Position numbers and translations under genes: made by a program
The notes under the pieces: model-generated
What the model saw: the letters and a program-made list of their open reading frames with translations, nothing else
What the model was told of the DNA's origin: nothing
Databases searched by the model: none
Source: Croceibacterium aestuarii
GTDB lineage: Bacteria > Pseudomonadota > Alphaproteobacteria > Sphingomonadales > Sphingomonadaceae
DNA length: 64,000 nt
Direction: 5' to 3'
NCBI RefSeq assembly: GCF_030657335.1
Contig: NZ_CP131039.1
Location: 2,372,501 to 2,436,500, forward strand
Shown: in pieces, positions 45,720-56,760 of the stretch
Numbering within the stretch: the stretch's first letter is position 1
Layout of the letters: each line of letters begins with the position of its first letter

Positions 45720-48266
45720 ATGTCTCGACGGGAAAACTTGGTTGCGGTGGGCTCCGAGCCTGACACTGCACAGAGCACGGAATCGTCCGAAGCGATTGAT
45801 TCTTCAGCAGCAGAGATCGACGTCGAAGAGGTCGCGTGGGACGAGGAAGCGCCGCGGCGCCACCTCGACTGGATCGTGCCGACGCTTGCCGTCATGGCGG
45901 CACTCGTCTGGAGCGGCTTTTTCGGCTGGGTCTACAGAGACGAAATGCTCGCCGGCGCCACTCCCGAGCAGTGGAGCAATTGGGTTGTCGCCTGGACAGT
46001 CCCGATCCTGCTCATCGTATCGCTATGGCTGCTCGCCATGCGCCATTCGCGGCGCGAGGCGTCGCGTTTCTCCGACACGGCCCGCTCGTTGTCGCTTGAA
46101 AGTGCGCGGCTCGAGGAACGGCTGTCGGTCGTCAACCGCGAACTCAGCCTGGCTCGCGAGTTCCTGGCCGCGCAATCACGCGATCTCGAAGCGCTCGGCC
46201 GCATGGCCGGCGAGCGGATTTCCAAACACGCCGGGCGTCTGCAGGAACTGATTGTCGATAACTCGCAGCAGGTCGAGACGATCGGCAGGGTTAGCGAGAC
46301 GGCGCGCGACAACATGGAACGTCTGCGCAGCGACCTTCCGGTCATTTCGAACTCGGCCCGCGATGTCAGCAACCAGATCGGGCACGCGGGAGATGTCGCT
46401 CATGGCCACGTGCAGTCGCTGGTCGATGGCTTCAACCGGCTCAATCAGTTCGGCGAAGCGAGCGAGAGGCAAATCACTTCGCTCCGCGAACGTATCGACG
46501 ACGCGCTAGGGCACTTCGAAACCCAGCTGAGCCAGCTCGAGAAAATCGCCACAGAGCGGTTCACGGTGTTGGGTCAGCAGAGCGAGGAGTTCCGAGCCAG
46601 ACTCGACGGCCGGGAAGTCGAAGCGCTCGCGTCCTTGCGCCGCCAGGCCTCCGCGCTCGACGAGGAGCTGACCGCACGGGGGAGCGAAATCCAGGACCGC
46701 ACCGAGAGGGAAATTGCCGCGCTGCGCGAACGCGTTGCGCTGGCAGACGACGAAGGCCGCGCGCTGCTCGACCGAATGCGCGCCGGGCAGGACGAGGCCG
46801 CGGAGAAATGGTCTGCCGCGATCGCAGACTTCAAAGACCGGCTGAAGCAAGCAATCGACGACATATCGCGGATCGACGCTGCCGCGCTCGACCAGGCGCG
46901 GCGTCGGCTCCACGCTTTGAGCGACGAGGCGGAGAGGGTCGACACGGCCATGAACGATCGTGTCGCGGCGTTCGAACAAGCCCTCGCAGGCCGCCGAGAG
47001 GAAGCACAAGCGCGCGAAACCGATGCCATCATTGCGCTCGAAAACCGCCTCGCGTCGCTCGACGAGCACGTTCGCGAGCGACAGGAAGAGCATCTCGCGC
47101 ATGTCGCCGGGCTGGCGGAGCGCGGCGAGGCCATGTCGGCGCTACTGGGCGAACTGGGGCGCAAGATGGCCAGCATCGCCGAGCAAGGCAACCAAGCCGG
47201 CGGAACCTTGCAAGAGGCCACGGTCAACCTCGCTCTCAGCCTCGCCGAATCGCGCGAGGAACTGGTTCGCAACAGCGACCTCATTGCCCGGCTTACCGAT
47301 GAAAGCGTGCGCCTGCTCGAACTCGTCAGGGCCGGCTCCGAACATGCCCAGCGCGATCTGCCGCGTGCCCTGGCCGATGCCACGAACGAACTGGACGGGT
47401 TCCAAAAGCGCGTCAGCGATGCGCGCGATGTCATTGGCGAGGCCGTCGGCCGGGGCGAGGCGCTTGCTGCGCATGCCGCCGCGGCGCGACGCGAGGGGGA
47501 CGGGGCGCTCGATCAGTTCGCTGCGCTCGATGCACAAATTGCCAAGGCTGCCGAAACGCACGCCGAGCGGCTCGCCGAACTGGAGGCTTCGCTCGCGGCG
47601 ATTGCCGAAAAGTCGGAGGCGATTGCCGAGCGCGCCCGCGGAACGCTCGGCGAAGCGCTCGAAGGCATGACCGAACGCTTTGCCGAGGACAGCGCGGTGT
47701 CGATCGAGCGTGCGCTGCGCGAGCACGCCGACAGCGCCATCGAAGACCTGCAGGAAAGCGCGCGCAAGGCAAGCGAAGCGAGCCGCGACGCTGCGATGCA
47801 ACTGCGCGATCAGCTTTCGGCGGTCAACGAACTCGCCGGCAATCTGGAACATCGCGTCGCCTATGCGCGGCAACGCGCCGAGGAACAGGTCGACAACGAC
47901 TTCGCCCGCCGCATGGCTCTCATCACCGAGAGCCTCCATTCGAGCGCGATCGACATATCGAAGGCGTTCGACACCGAGGTGACCGACACCGCCTGGGCAA
48001 GCTACCTGCGCGGCGACCGCGGAATATTTACCCGCCGTGCGGTGCGCCTGCTCGAAACGCAGGATGCGCGAGAGATCAGCGAGATCTACGGCGAGGACGG
48101 GGAATTTCGGGAAACGGTCAACCGTTACATCCACGATTTCGAGGCGATGCTGCGCAGCGTCCTGTCCACGCGCGACGGCCACGCGCTGGGGGTGACGCTG
48201 CTGTCGTCCGACCCGGGCAAGCTCTATGTCGCGCTCGCCCAGGCGATCGAACGCCTGCGCGGCTAG
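45720..48266 (+). CDS. Two-span membrane protein with very long coiled coil (TipN-like architecture)
   Basis: This 848-residue protein has an acidic N-terminus and two close membrane helices (about residues 51-71 and 88-107). About 600 residues of heptad-rich, Glu/Ala/Arg-rich coiled coil follow (about 110-740), and then a distinct C-terminal domain (about 740-848) with SLHSSAIDISKAFDTEVTDT and TDTAWASYLRGDRGIFTRRA. No MCP or kinase motif is seen. The layout is that of Caulobacter TipN, which marks the new pole and steers division and chromosome movement. Sequence homology cannot be shown here, so this is inference. Its TAG stop overlaps the TAG stop of the convergent DUF1467 gene in a CTAG. 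Confidence 0.75.
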   Translation: MSRRENLVAVGSEPDTAQSTESSEAIDSSAAEIDVEEVAWDEEAPRRHLDWIVPTLAVMAALVWSGFFGWVYRDEMLAGATPEQWSNWVVAWTVPILLIVSLWLLAMRHSRREASRFSDTARSLSLESARLEERLSVVNRELSLAREFLAAQSRDLEALGRMAGERISKHAGRLQELIVDNSQQVETIGRVSETARDNMERLRSDLPVISNSARDVSNQIGHAGDVAHGHVQSLVDGFNRLNQFGEASERQITSLRERIDDALGHFETQLSQLEKIATERFTVLGQQSEEFRARLDGREVEALASLRRQASALDEELTARGSEIQDRTEREIAALRERVALADDEGRALLDRMRAGQDEAAEKWSAAIADFKDRLKQAIDDISRIDAAALDQARRRLHALSDEAERVDTAMNDRVAAFEQALAGRREEAQARETDAIIALENRLASLDEHVRERQEEHLAHVAGLAERGEAMSALLGELGRKMASIAEQGNQAGGTLQEATVNLALSLAESREELVRNSDLIARLTDESVRLLELVRAGSEHAQRDLPRALADATNELDGFQKRVSDARDVIGEAVGRGEALAAHAAAARREGDGALDQFAALDAQIAKAAETHAERLAELEASLAAIAEKSEAIAERARGTLGEALEGMTERFAEDSAVSIERALREHADSAIEDLQESARKASEASRDAAMQLRDQLSAVNELAGNLEHRVAYARQRAEEQVDNDFARRMALITESLHSSAIDISKAFDTEVTDTAWASYLRGDRGIFTRRAVRLLETQDAREISEIYGEDGEFRETVNRYIHDFEAMLRSVLSTRDGHALGVTLLSSDPGKLYVALAQAIERLRG

Positions 48267-48553
48267 TTATCCGACACGGAGCCCGAGATCATCGGCGAAA
48301 TGAAGTCGAGGTCGTCTGCCTCTATCCAGCCGAACGTGTAATTGGCGACGAACAGCGCGGTCAGCAACGCGGAGAGGATCGTCGCGCGGATCGCCACCTT
48401 GCCCGGCCTGAAATTGGCCGGTGCGCTGTCGGCCTGCCCCGCGGTCTTGTCCTTGCCCAGTTCGTCGTGCGTGCGAATTCCGAGCGGCAGCATGATGAAC
48501 GCGCTCAGGACCCAGACCAGGCCATAGATGGCAATAATCGAGGTCCACTGCAT
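48263..48553 (-). CDS. DUF1467 family membrane protein
   Basis: This 96-residue inner-membrane protein has two helices (about residues 5-25 and 57-77). It begins [20 protein letters not shown] and is followed by LPLGIRTHDELGK, which matches the DUF1467 family. The function is unknown. It is the last gene of the long nuo-birA-coaX-rnj operon, and its ATG shares one base with the rnj stop (TGATG). Confidence 0.88.
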   Translation of the reverse strand: MQWTSIIAIYGLVWVLSAFIMLPLGIRTHDELGKDKTAGQADSAPANFRPGKVAIRATILSALLTALFVANYTFGWIEADDLDFISPMISGSVSDN

Positions 48554-50205
48554 CAGTCGTCGCCCACCAGGATCACACGCGTCTGCGGCTTCTTGCCCGA
48601 CCAGCGCTGCGCGGCGCGGCGCGCGGCGAGGCGGGCAGCCTCCATGATCGCCGCCCGATCTCGCGACCTGGCGCTCTTGAGGCGCTTGAGCGCATCGACG
48701 ATATCCTCCTGCGCCTCCTCGACGAAAGCGTCGTAGTCCTCGTCGAGAGGCAACCCGTAACCTTCGACCTGCGGGCGGCCCGCCGCATCGATCACGACGA
48801 GCAACATTCCGTCACGCGCCAGACGCCGGCGCAAGGTCACCGCTTCGCCGTCGGCGGGGGCGATGATATCACCGTCGAGCACGAGCCGCCCGGCGCGAAC
48901 TTGCGCGAGGCGCGACGGCGTGCCGGGCGCAAGGCGTACGACGTCGCCGTTTTTCTGAAACACGCAGTGCTCGATACCGTTCGCCCGGCCGAGCCGCACC
49001 TGCTCCTGCATATGGCGTATTTCTCCGTGAACAGGGACCAGGATATTGGGCCGCAGCCAGCCGTAGAGCGCTTCGAGTTCGGGCCGGCCGGGATGGCCCG
49101 AGACGTGGATTTCGCTCTGCCGGTCGGTGATCATGACGATCCCGCGCTCGGCAAGGCGGTTTTGGATTCTTCCGATGGCAATCTCGTTGCCGGGAATCTG
49201 GCGGCTGGAGAAAAGCACGACGTCGCCCGACGTCAGGCCGACCTGGTGATTGTCTTCGGCGATTCGGGCTAGCGCCGCGCGGGGCTCGCCCTGCCCGCCG
49301 GTGCCGAGAATCAACACTTCGCCGCGCGGCAGGCCCATCGCCGTGACGAAATCGATCAGCGGGGGGAAATGCTGCAGGTACCCGTTGTCCTTGGCGACCT
49401 CGATGATGCGGTCGAGCGAGCGCCCGGCGACGCACAGCTGGCGCCCGGTTTCCTCGGCCACGTGGCCCAGAGTCTGCAGCCGCGCGACATTGGAAGCGAA
49501 GGTCGTTACCAGCACCCGTTTGCCGCGATGCTTCTTCACTTCCTCCAGCAATCCGCGGTAGACCGCCCCCTCGCTACCGGATGCCGCGGAATTGAAAACA
49601 TTGGTCGAATCGCAGACCAGCGCGAGCACTCCCCCGTCGCCGATGTCCGTCAGTTCCTCCTCGGTTGCCGGCTCGCCGATCAGCGGTTCCTCGTCGAGCT
49701 TCCAGTCGCCGGTGTGGAACACCCGGCCAAAGGGCGTCTCGATCAGCAGCGCGTTGCCCTCGGCAATCGAGTGAGCGAGCGGGATGTAGGTTATCTCGAA
49801 CGGACCGAGTTGGATCGATCCATGGTCTTCCTCGATGATGTTGATCTCGATCTTGCCGGCGATGCCCGCCTCTTCGAGTTTGCGCCGCACCAGCTCGGCG
49901 GTGAACGGGGTGGCATAAAGCGGCACCCCCAATTCCTCGGCGAAGTAGGGCACCGAGCCGATGTGATCCTCGTGCGCGTGGGTCAGCACCACGCCCAGCA
50001 GATCCGCGCTGCGCTCCTCGATGAAGTCGAGGTCGGCGAAGACGAGGTCGATGCCGGGATATTCATCGCCGCTGAAGGTCATGCCGAGATCGACCATCAG
50101 CCATTTGCCGCGGCAACCGTAGAGATTGACGTTCATCCCGATCTCGCCGGAGCCACCGAGCGCCAGGAACAGCAATTCGTCTTCGGGTGTGAAATCCTTC
50201 TTCAC
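48553..50205 (-). CDS. rnj: Ribonuclease J
   Basis: This 550-residue metallo-beta-lactamase / beta-CASP nuclease has 5'-exonuclease and endonuclease roles in RNA decay and rRNA maturation. The zinc site is [20 protein letters not shown] with further ligands in [13 protein letters not shown] and [13 protein letters not shown]. The beta-CASP part has [20 protein letters not shown] and [13 protein letters not shown]. It overlaps coaX by ATGA and the DUF1467 gene by one base. Its location at the end of the nuo operon is common in alphaproteobacteria. Confidence 0.95.
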   Translation of the reverse strand: MKKDFTPEDELLFLALGGSGEIGMNVNLYGCRGKWLMVDLGMTFSGDEYPGIDLVFADLDFIEERSADLLGVVLTHAHEDHIGSVPYFAEELGVPLYATPFTAELVRRKLEEAGIAGKIEINIIEEDHGSIQLGPFEITYIPLAHSIAEGNALLIETPFGRVFHTGDWKLDEEPLIGEPATEEELTDIGDGGVLALVCDSTNVFNSAASGSEGAVYRGLLEEVKKHRGKRVLVTTFASNVARLQTLGHVAEETGRQLCVAGRSLDRIIEVAKDNGYLQHFPPLIDFVTAMGLPRGEVLILGTGGQGEPRAALARIAEDNHQVGLTSGDVVLFSSRQIPGNEIAIGRIQNRLAERGIVMITDRQSEIHVSGHPGRPELEALYGWLRPNILVPVHGEIRHMQEQVRLGRANGIEHCVFQKNGDVVRLAPGTPSRLAQVRAGRLVLDGDIIAPADGEAVTLRRRLARDGMLLVVIDAAGRPQVEGYGLPLDEDYDAFVEEAQEDIVDALKRLKSARSRDRAAIMEAARLAARRAAQRWSGKKPQTRVILVGDD

Positions 50206-50978
50206 GACATCTCCATGCGTTCGGCGAGTATTGCGAGGCCTTCGAGCGTCAGATCGGCATCGACGTGGTCGAAAATCTCGGTGTGCTCGTCGAACAGGAT
50301 AGCCATGCCGCCGGTCGCGACGACCTTTGCCGGTCGGCCGATCTCCGCGCGGATACGGGCTATCAGGCCCTCCATCATCGCCACGTATCCCCAGTATACG
50401 CCGATGTGCATCTGATCCTCGGTGTTGCGTCCGATCACGCTTGCGTTGCCGGTTGGCGCTTCGATGGCGATGCGCGGAAGCTTGGCGGTGTTGTTGACGA
50501 GCGCATCGAGCGAAAGGTTGATGCCCGGTGCGATGATCCCCCCCTTGTAGGCGCCGTTGAAGTCGACGACATCGAAGGTCGTCGCAGTGCCGAAATCGAC
50601 CACGATCAGATCGTCGCCGTATTTCTCATGCGCGGCGATGGCGTTCACAGCGCGGTCGGCGCCCAGAGTGGCCGGTTCCTCGACGTCGATCTCGATTCCC
50701 CAGCCCCTTTCGCCCGCAAACACCGCCGTGACGCCGAAATACTTGCCTGCCAGGACTTCGAGGTTGTGCCGGGTGCGCGGCACAACCGAGGATACGATCA
50801 TCCCGGTCACGGCCGCCCGCTCGATCCCTTCGATGGCCATGAGCTGCAGCAACCACACCGCGTATTCGTCGCCGGTCCGGCGCGGATCGGTGGTGATCCG
50901 CCAGCGGGTGCGGATATCGCGCCCCTCGAGCACCGCGAAAACCACGTTGGTGTTGCCGACATCGACGGCGAGCAGCAT
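50202..50978 (-). CDS. coaX: Type III pantothenate kinase
   Basis: This 258-residue enzyme phosphorylates pantothenate, the first step of coenzyme A synthesis. The acetate-kinase-like fold shows [16 protein letters not shown] (phosphate-1), [32 protein letters not shown] and [15 protein letters not shown]. It starts 3 bases after birA and overlaps rnj (ATGA). Confidence 0.96.
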   Translation of the reverse strand: MLLAVDVGNTNVVFAVLEGRDIRTRWRITTDPRRTGDEYAVWLLQLMAIEGIERAAVTGMIVSSVVPRTRHNLEVLAGKYFGVTAVFAGERGWGIEIDVEEPATLGADRAVNAIAAHEKYGDDLIVVDFGTATTFDVVDFNGAYKGGIIAPGINLSLDALVNNTAKLPRIAIEAPTGNASVIGRNTEDQMHIGVYWGYVAMMEGLIARIRAEIGRPAKVVATGGMAILFDEHTEIFDHVDADLTLEGLAILAERMEMS

Positions 50979-50981
50979 GGT

Positions 50982-51695
50982 CTATCCTTCCAGCGAGACG
51001 TCGCCGGCGTGGATAGGCCGGATGGTGCCGTCTTCCAAGCGCAGCCGCAGCGCGCCGTCGGGTTCGAGGCCGTCGAAGATGCCTGACACGGTTGCTCCGG
51101 CGGCGTCGTGGACGGTCAAGCGCGTGCCGGGCCGATGTGCTGCCGCCCGCCAGCGGTTGAGCAGCGGCTCGAGCCCGAACTGGCGCCAGCGGCCCAGTTC
51201 GAGATCGAAATTCGCGGCAAGACGGATGGCAAAATCGTCGCGCGACGGGGCGGGACCGACATCGGCCAGCGAGAAGGTCATCGCTCCGTCGATCTGCGGC
51301 GCCGAGACCAGGTTTGCGCCGATCCCGACAACTGCGCTGTCACCCACGCGCTCGAGCAAGAGGCCGCACAGCTTGGCGCCGCGCAGCAGCACGTCGTTTG
51401 GCCACTTGAGCATCAGATCCTGCGGCTTGGCAATCAGCGCCACGATTGTCTCGTAAACCGCCAAGGCGGCGACGAACGAAAGCCCTGACGCAGCGGGGTC
51501 CTGTGCAGCCAGATGGACGACCGTCGAGCCCATGAAGTTGCCCTCACCGTCCTGCCACATGCGCCCCCGCCGCCCGCGCCCGCCGGTCTGGCGGTCGGCG
51601 ATCAGCCAGTCACCTTCGGAAATGCGCTCGCCGGCGGCGAGCCGGGCGACGAGGTCGGCGTTGGTCGAACCTGTTTCGGGAACGGTATGAATCAA
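50982..51695 (-). CDS. birA: Biotin-[acetyl-CoA carboxylase] ligase
   Basis: This 237-residue enzyme attaches biotin to carboxylase carrier proteins. It shows the substrate-binding ETGSTNAD, the biotinyl-AMP loop GGRGRRGRMWQDGEGN and LMLKWPNDVLLRGAKLCGLL. The N-terminal DNA-binding domain of E. coli BirA is absent, so it is not a repressor. The start is TTG at 51695, which overlaps the nuoN stop as TTGA. Confidence 0.94.
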   Translation of the reverse strand: MIHTVPETGSTNADLVARLAAGERISEGDWLIADRQTGGRGRRGRMWQDGEGNFMGSTVVHLAAQDPAASGLSFVAALAVYETIVALIAKPQDLMLKWPNDVLLRGAKLCGLLLERVGDSAVVGIGANLVSAPQIDGAMTFSLADVGPAPSRDDFAIRLAANFDLELGRWRQFGLEPLLNRWRAAAHRPGTRLTVHDAAGATVSGIFDGLEPDGALRLRLEDGTIRPIHAGDVSLEG

Positions 51696-53155
51696 GCGGC
51701 GTGGAACAGCGCGGCAGCAGCGCCATTCGCCAGACCGTCAAGCCACACGGTCAGCAAGTAGCCAAGTGGCGAAATCGCCAAGGAACTGATTGCCAGCAGG
51801 GTCCAGTGCGCCCAGTCGCTCTTGCCGGTGACAGTCCCGGCGGGTTCATCGAAGTACATGATCTTGACGATCTTGATGTAGTAGAATGCACCAATCACGC
51901 TGGCGGCGATACCGAGAGCGGCAAGCGGCACGAGGTCGGCCTGCACAGCGGCCTGGAAAACCACGAACTTGCCCCAGAAGCCGAACAGCGGCGGGATGCC
52001 CGCTAGGCTGAACATGAGCATAGCGAGGCACAGCGCCAGCAGCGGACGGGTGCGCGAGAGGCCGGCGAGGTCGGCAATGGCCTCGACAAAGTTGCCTCCG
52101 TCGTCCTTGAGCATCAGCACCGCGACGAAGCTGCCGACGGTCATCGCAACGTAGATCGCGAGGTAGACCAGCATCGCGCTGGCTCCCGCCGGCGTGGCCG
52201 CAGCGAGGCCAATCAGGATGAAGCCGACGTTGTTGATCGAGGAATAGGCGAGCAGCCGCTTGATATTGCCCTGCCCGATCGCACCCAGCGCGCCGACGAC
52301 GATCGAGGCAAGCGCGGCGAAAATGACGATCTGCTGCCAGGCGAGCCACTGCGGACCAAAGGCATCGAGCGCGACCCGGGCGGAAAGGGCGATCGCGGCC
52401 ACCTTGGGGGCGCTGGCGAAGAACGCGGTGACGGGGGTCGGCGCGCCTTCGTAAACGTCGGGCGTCCACATGTGGAACGGCACCGCGCTGATCTTGAAGG
52501 CGAGGCCGGCGAGCACGAAGGTGATGCCGAACAGCGCCCCGGTGGTCATGCCGCCGTCCAGTGCGGCCCGGATGCCGTCGAAGCTGGTGGTGCCGGTGAA
52601 GCCGTAGGTCAGGCTCATGCCGAACAGCAGGATGCCCGAGGCCAGCGCGCCGAGGACGAAGTACTTGAGGCCCGCCTCGGCGGAACGTTCGTCGGTGCGC
52701 AGGAATGCAGCAAGAACGTAAGCGGCGAGGCTATTGAGCTCGAGCCCGACGTAAAGCGTGAGGAGATCGGTCGCGGAGACCATGATGCCCATGCCGAGCG
52801 CTGCAAACAGCACGAGAACCGGATATTCCGCGCGCATCATGTTGAAGCGCTCGAAGAATGCCGGGGCGATGACCAGCGCGGCGCCAGCCGCGGCGTAGAT
52901 CATCAGCTTGGCGAGGCCCGCGAAGGCATCGGCCGTAAACTGTCCGCCGAACGCGACCGTGTCGGGGCCGAGCGCGCCGCCGCAGACCGCAGGAGCGACG
53001 AGGAAGAACGCGCCGCCAAGTGCGACGCACGAAAGGATCGAGATCAGCCGGCTGGCCTTGTCCCCGACCCAGGCGGCGAACAACAGGAGCGCCAGCCCGC
53101 TCAACGAGAGCAGGATTTCGGGCGCGATCAATCCGAGCGAGTTGTGGAAGTCCAT
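51692..53155 (-). CDS. nuoN: NADH-quinone oxidoreductase subunit N
   Basis: This 487-residue antiporter-like subunit of complex I has about 14 membrane helices. Key charged helices include FKISAVPFHMWTPDVYEGAP and KRLLAYSSINNVGFILIG, with lysines expected in the proton path. Its ATG shares one base with the nuoM stop (TGATG), and its own stop overlaps birA (TTGA). Confidence 0.97.
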   Translation of the reverse strand: MDFHNSLGLIAPEILLSLSGLALLLFAAWVGDKASRLISILSCVALGGAFFLVAPAVCGGALGPDTVAFGGQFTADAFAGLAKLMIYAAAGAALVIAPAFFERFNMMRAEYPVLVLFAALGMGIMVSATDLLTLYVGLELNSLAAYVLAAFLRTDERSAEAGLKYFVLGALASGILLFGMSLTYGFTGTTSFDGIRAALDGGMTTGALFGITFVLAGLAFKISAVPFHMWTPDVYEGAPTPVTAFFASAPKVAAIALSARVALDAFGPQWLAWQQIVIFAALASIVVGALGAIGQGNIKRLLAYSSINNVGFILIGLAAATPAGASAMLVYLAIYVAMTVGSFVAVLMLKDDGGNFVEAIADLAGLSRTRPLLALCLAMLMFSLAGIPPLFGFWGKFVVFQAAVQADLVPLAALGIAASVIGAFYYIKIVKIMYFDEPAGTVTGKSDWAHWTLLAISSLAISPLGYLLTVWLDGLANGAAAALFHAA

Positions 53156-54687
53156 CAGTGGGCTCCCTCGTGCGCCGCGGTCTCGGTGGCGGATGCCGGC
53201 TTACCGATCTTGAGCAGCGAATCCCCTGCAGGTTTCACGCGGGCGAGACGCGCGTCGAGCGCGGCGATGTCCTGGCGCATGGGGGCGAGGAAACTCTCCG
53301 GATAGACGCCCATCCACAGGACGCCGGCGGCTATGGGGCCGAGCATCAGCCATTCCCGCAGGTTGAGGTCGGGCATGGCGGCGGCATCGGCGTTCCTTTG
53401 TTCACCGAATGCCACGCGGCGGTAGAGATAGAGCATGTAGGCAGCGCCAAGAATGATGCCTGTGGCGCAGATCGCGGTGACCCAGGTGTTGGCCTGGTAG
53501 ATACCGGCGAGACTGAGGAACTCGGCGACGAAGCCGCTGGTTCCCGGCAAGCCGATGCTGGCCATCGTGAACAGCATGAAGAACAGCGCGTACTTGGGCA
53601 TGTTGATTGAAAGCCCGCCGTACCGCGCTATCTCGCGGGTGTGCAGGCGGTCGTAGATCACGCCCACGCAGAGGAACAATGCGCCCGACACCAGGCCGTG
53701 GCTCAGCATCATGATCATCGCGCCTTCAAGGCCCTGCACGTTGAACGCGAACAGACCGACGGTGACGATCGCCATGTGCGCGACCGAGGAATAGGCAATC
53801 AGCTTCTTCATGTCGTGCTGGACGAGCGCAATGAGGCTGGTGAGGACGACGGCGGCCATGCTCAGGCCCCAGATCAGCCAGACGAACTGCAGGCTCGCCT
53901 CGGGAAACATCGGCAAGCTGAAGCGGATGAAGCCATACCCGCCCATCTTGAGCAACACGCCGGCCAGGATGACCGAACCTGCTGTCGGCGCCTGCACGTG
54001 CGCGTCGGGCAGCCAGGTGTGGAAGGGCCACATCGGCATCTTGACCGCGAAACTGGCGAAAAATGCCAGCCACAGCCACGTCTGCGCCTGCGGTGGGAAG
54101 TCATAGGCCATCAGCGTCGGGATGTCGGTGGTGCCGGCATTGTTGACCATCCACAGCATGGCGATCAGCATCAGCACCGAGCCGAGCAGCGTGTAGAGGA
54201 AGAACTTGTAACTGGCGTAAATCCGGTTGTCCCCGCCCCACACGCCGATGATTAGATACATCGGGATCAGGCCGGCTTCGAAGAAGATGTAGAACAAGTA
54301 CAGGTCCTGCGCCGCGAACACGCCGATCATCAGCGTTTCCATGAACAGGAACGCGGCCATGTACTCACCCACGCGCCTGGTGATCGAATCCCAGCTCGCG
54401 CCGATGCAGATCGGCATGAGAAATACCGACAGCACGATCAGCATCAGGGCGATACCATCGATGCCCAATGCATACTGGAAGCCGGCAAAGATCGGGGCGC
54501 GTTCGCTGAACTGCCACTGCGCGCCGCCTACGTCGTAATTGGCCCAGAGCAGGATGCCGAGCGCGAGATTGACCAGCGTAGCGACGAGCGCGATCGTGCG
54601 CGCCGCCTTCGCTTCGGCGAACAGACAGGCCAGCGCGCCGAGCAGCGGCACGAGGAGCATGACGGAAAGGATCGGGAAGCCGCTCAC
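53155..54687 (-). CDS. nuoM: NADH-quinone oxidoreductase subunit M
   Basis: This 510-residue proton-pumping subunit of complex I has characteristic segments including [40 protein letters not shown] and [15 protein letters not shown]. The GTG at 54687, overlapping the nuoL stop (GTGA), is chosen because it gives the normal N-terminus and coupling. A longer frame from 54804 would run well inside nuoL. Confidence 0.96.
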   Translation of the reverse strand: MSGFPILSVMLLVPLLGALACLFAEAKAARTIALVATLVNLALGILLWANYDVGGAQWQFSERAPIFAGFQYALGIDGIALMLIVLSVFLMPICIGASWDSITRRVGEYMAAFLFMETLMIGVFAAQDLYLFYIFFEAGLIPMYLIIGVWGGDNRIYASYKFFLYTLLGSVLMLIAMLWMVNNAGTTDIPTLMAYDFPPQAQTWLWLAFFASFAVKMPMWPFHTWLPDAHVQAPTAGSVILAGVLLKMGGYGFIRFSLPMFPEASLQFVWLIWGLSMAAVVLTSLIALVQHDMKKLIAYSSVAHMAIVTVGLFAFNVQGLEGAMIMMLSHGLVSGALFLCVGVIYDRLHTREIARYGGLSINMPKYALFFMLFTMASIGLPGTSGFVAEFLSLAGIYQANTWVTAICATGIILGAAYMLYLYRRVAFGEQRNADAAAMPDLNLREWLMLGPIAAGVLWMGVYPESFLAPMRQDIAALDARLARVKPAGDSLLKIGKPASATETAAHEGAH

Positions 54688-56747
54688 TGCGCCATCACCC
54701 ACGTCACTGCGGCAACGAGGCCGACGAGCATAATCAGCGCGTAACTGGTCAGGTATCCGGACTGGAAGCGCTTGGCGACGATCGCGCCCTTCTCGACCAC
54801 CCAAGCCGCGCCGTTGGGGCCGAAGCGGTCGATGATGCCGACGTCACCCTTCTGCCAGAAGACCCGGCCGAGCCAAAACGCCGGCTTGACGAAGACGACG
54901 TTGTAGAGCTCGTCGAAGTACCACTTGTTGTAGAGGAATCTGTAGACCGGGCCGAGCTGGGTCGCGACCTTGTTCGGGATCGAGGTATCGCGGATGTAGG
55001 CGAGGAACGCCGTTGCGAACCCAAGCAGCATGACGATCGTCGCCGCCCACTTCGCCAGTTCGGGAATTTCGTGCATCGCGTGGATCAGGTGCTCGTTGTA
55101 GGCGATTGCGCCGTTCCAGAAGGTTTCGCCCTCGATGAACGGATCGTAGAACACGAATCCGGCAAAGATGGCGCCCAGCGACAGCACGCCGAGCGGCACC
55201 AACATGGTCCACGGGCTCTCGTGCGGATGATATCCGGCGGTGCCATCGTCTTCTTCGGTGGAAGGCACGTGGTGCGGATCGCCCATGTCGGAGCTTTCCT
55301 GACGCGGCGGATTGGCGTGTTCGGGATCGTCGTGGCCGTGATGCACCGCGTGCTGAATGTGCTCGCTGTCGGCCCAGCGCGGCTTGCCCCAGAAGGTCAG
55401 GAACATGAGACGCCAGGAATAGAAGCTGGTCAGCAAAGCGGCGATCACGCCCATCCAGAAGGCGAAGGTGCCCATCTGCGTGCCCGAAGCGAATGCGGCT
55501 TCGATGATGGCGTCCTTGGAGTAGAACCCGGCAAAGCCGAAAATGCCCGCAATGCCCACCCCGGTGATCGCCAGCGTGCCCGCCAGCATGCCGTAGAAGG
55601 TCAGCGGGATCTGCTTTCTGAGGCCGCCGTAATAGCGCATGTCCTGCTCGTGGTGCATCGCGTGGATGACCGAGCCCGCGCCGAGGAACAGCAGCGCCTT
55701 GAAGAAGGCGTGGGTGAAGAGATGGAACATCGCCGCGCCGTAGGCGCCGACGCCGGCGGCGAAGAACATGTAGCCGAGCTGCGAACAGGTCGAATAGGCG
55801 ATGACCCGCTTGATGTCCCACTGCGTGGTGCCGATCGTGGCGGCGAAGAAGCAGGTCGCGGCGCCGATGAAAGTGACGAAGGTCAGCGCGCTCGGCGCGG
55901 CCTCGAACATCGGCGAGAGGCGGCAGACCATGAACACACCCGCCGTGACCATCGTCGCGGCGTGGATCAGCGCGGAGACCGGGGTTGGACCTTCCATCGC
56001 GTCGGGAAGCCAGGTGTGCAGCCCGAGCTGGGCCGACTTGCCCATCGCGCCGATGAACAGCAGCAGGCACAGCACGGTCATGGTGTCGGCCCGCATCCCG
56101 AGAAAGCCGATCGTGCTCGCCCCCTTCATCGCCGGGGCGGCGGCGAGGATTTCAGGAATCGAGGTCGTCTGGAACACGAGGTAGGTGCCGAAGATGCCGA
56201 GCATGAAGCCGAGGTCACCGACGCGGTTGACCACGAAGGCCTTGATCGCCGCGGCGTTGGCGCTCGGCTTGCGAAACCAGAACCCGATCAGAAGGTAGCT
56301 GGCGAGGCCGACGCCTTCCCAACCGAAGAACATCTGCACGAGGTTGTCCGCGGTCACCAACATCAGCATCGCGAAGGTGAACAGGCTGAGGTAGGCGAAG
56401 AACCGCGGCTGGTCCGGGTCCTCATCCATATAGCCCCAGCTATAGAGGTGGACGAGCGCGGAAACGGTGGTGATGACCACCAGCATGACAGCGGTCAGCG
56501 TGTCGACGCGCAGGGCCCAGTCGAAGCTGAGCGTGCCCGAATGGACCCACTGGAGGACAGGCGTGACAGTCGCCGGAACGTTACCGCCGAGGTGCTCGAT
56601 GAAGATCGGCCAGCTCAGCGCGCACGACAGGAACAGGCCGCCGGTGGTGATGAGCTTGACCGGTACGTTGCCGAGCCCGCGATTGCCCAGACCGCCGACG
56701 ATGGCAGCCAGCAGGGGCGCGAAAACGATGATCAGGATCGGGTTCAT
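54684..56747 (-). CDS. nuoL: NADH-quinone oxidoreductase subunit L
   Basis: This 687-residue subunit, the largest antiporter-like part of complex I, carries the long lateral helix at its C-terminus. Family segments include [40 protein letters not shown] and [21 protein letters not shown] His/Asp-rich loop ([13 protein letters not shown], about residue 470) is a local peculiarity often seen in this order. It is separated from nuoK by 103 bp that hold an inverted repeat, the largest break within the nuo block except the nuoF-nuoG region. Confidence 0.97.
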   Translation of the reverse strand: MNPILIIVFAPLLAAIVGGLGNRGLGNVPVKLITTGGLFLSCALSWPIFIEHLGGNVPATVTPVLQWVHSGTLSFDWALRVDTLTAVMLVVITTVSALVHLYSWGYMDEDPDQPRFFAYLSLFTFAMLMLVTADNLVQMFFGWEGVGLASYLLIGFWFRKPSANAAAIKAFVVNRVGDLGFMLGIFGTYLVFQTTSIPEILAAAPAMKGASTIGFLGMRADTMTVLCLLLFIGAMGKSAQLGLHTWLPDAMEGPTPVSALIHAATMVTAGVFMVCRLSPMFEAAPSALTFVTFIGAATCFFAATIGTTQWDIKRVIAYSTCSQLGYMFFAAGVGAYGAAMFHLFTHAFFKALLFLGAGSVIHAMHHEQDMRYYGGLRKQIPLTFYGMLAGTLAITGVGIAGIFGFAGFYSKDAIIEAAFASGTQMGTFAFWMGVIAALLTSFYSWRLMFLTFWGKPRWADSEHIQHAVHHGHDDPEHANPPRQESSDMGDPHHVPSTEEDDGTAGYHPHESPWTMLVPLGVLSLGAIFAGFVFYDPFIEGETFWNGAIAYNEHLIHAMHEIPELAKWAATIVMLLGFATAFLAYIRDTSIPNKVATQLGPVYRFLYNKWYFDELYNVVFVKPAFWLGRVFWQKGDVGIIDRFGPNGAAWVVEKGAIVAKRFQSGYLTSYALIMLVGLVAAVTWVMAQ

Positions 56748-56760
56748 ATCGCGCGCCCCC

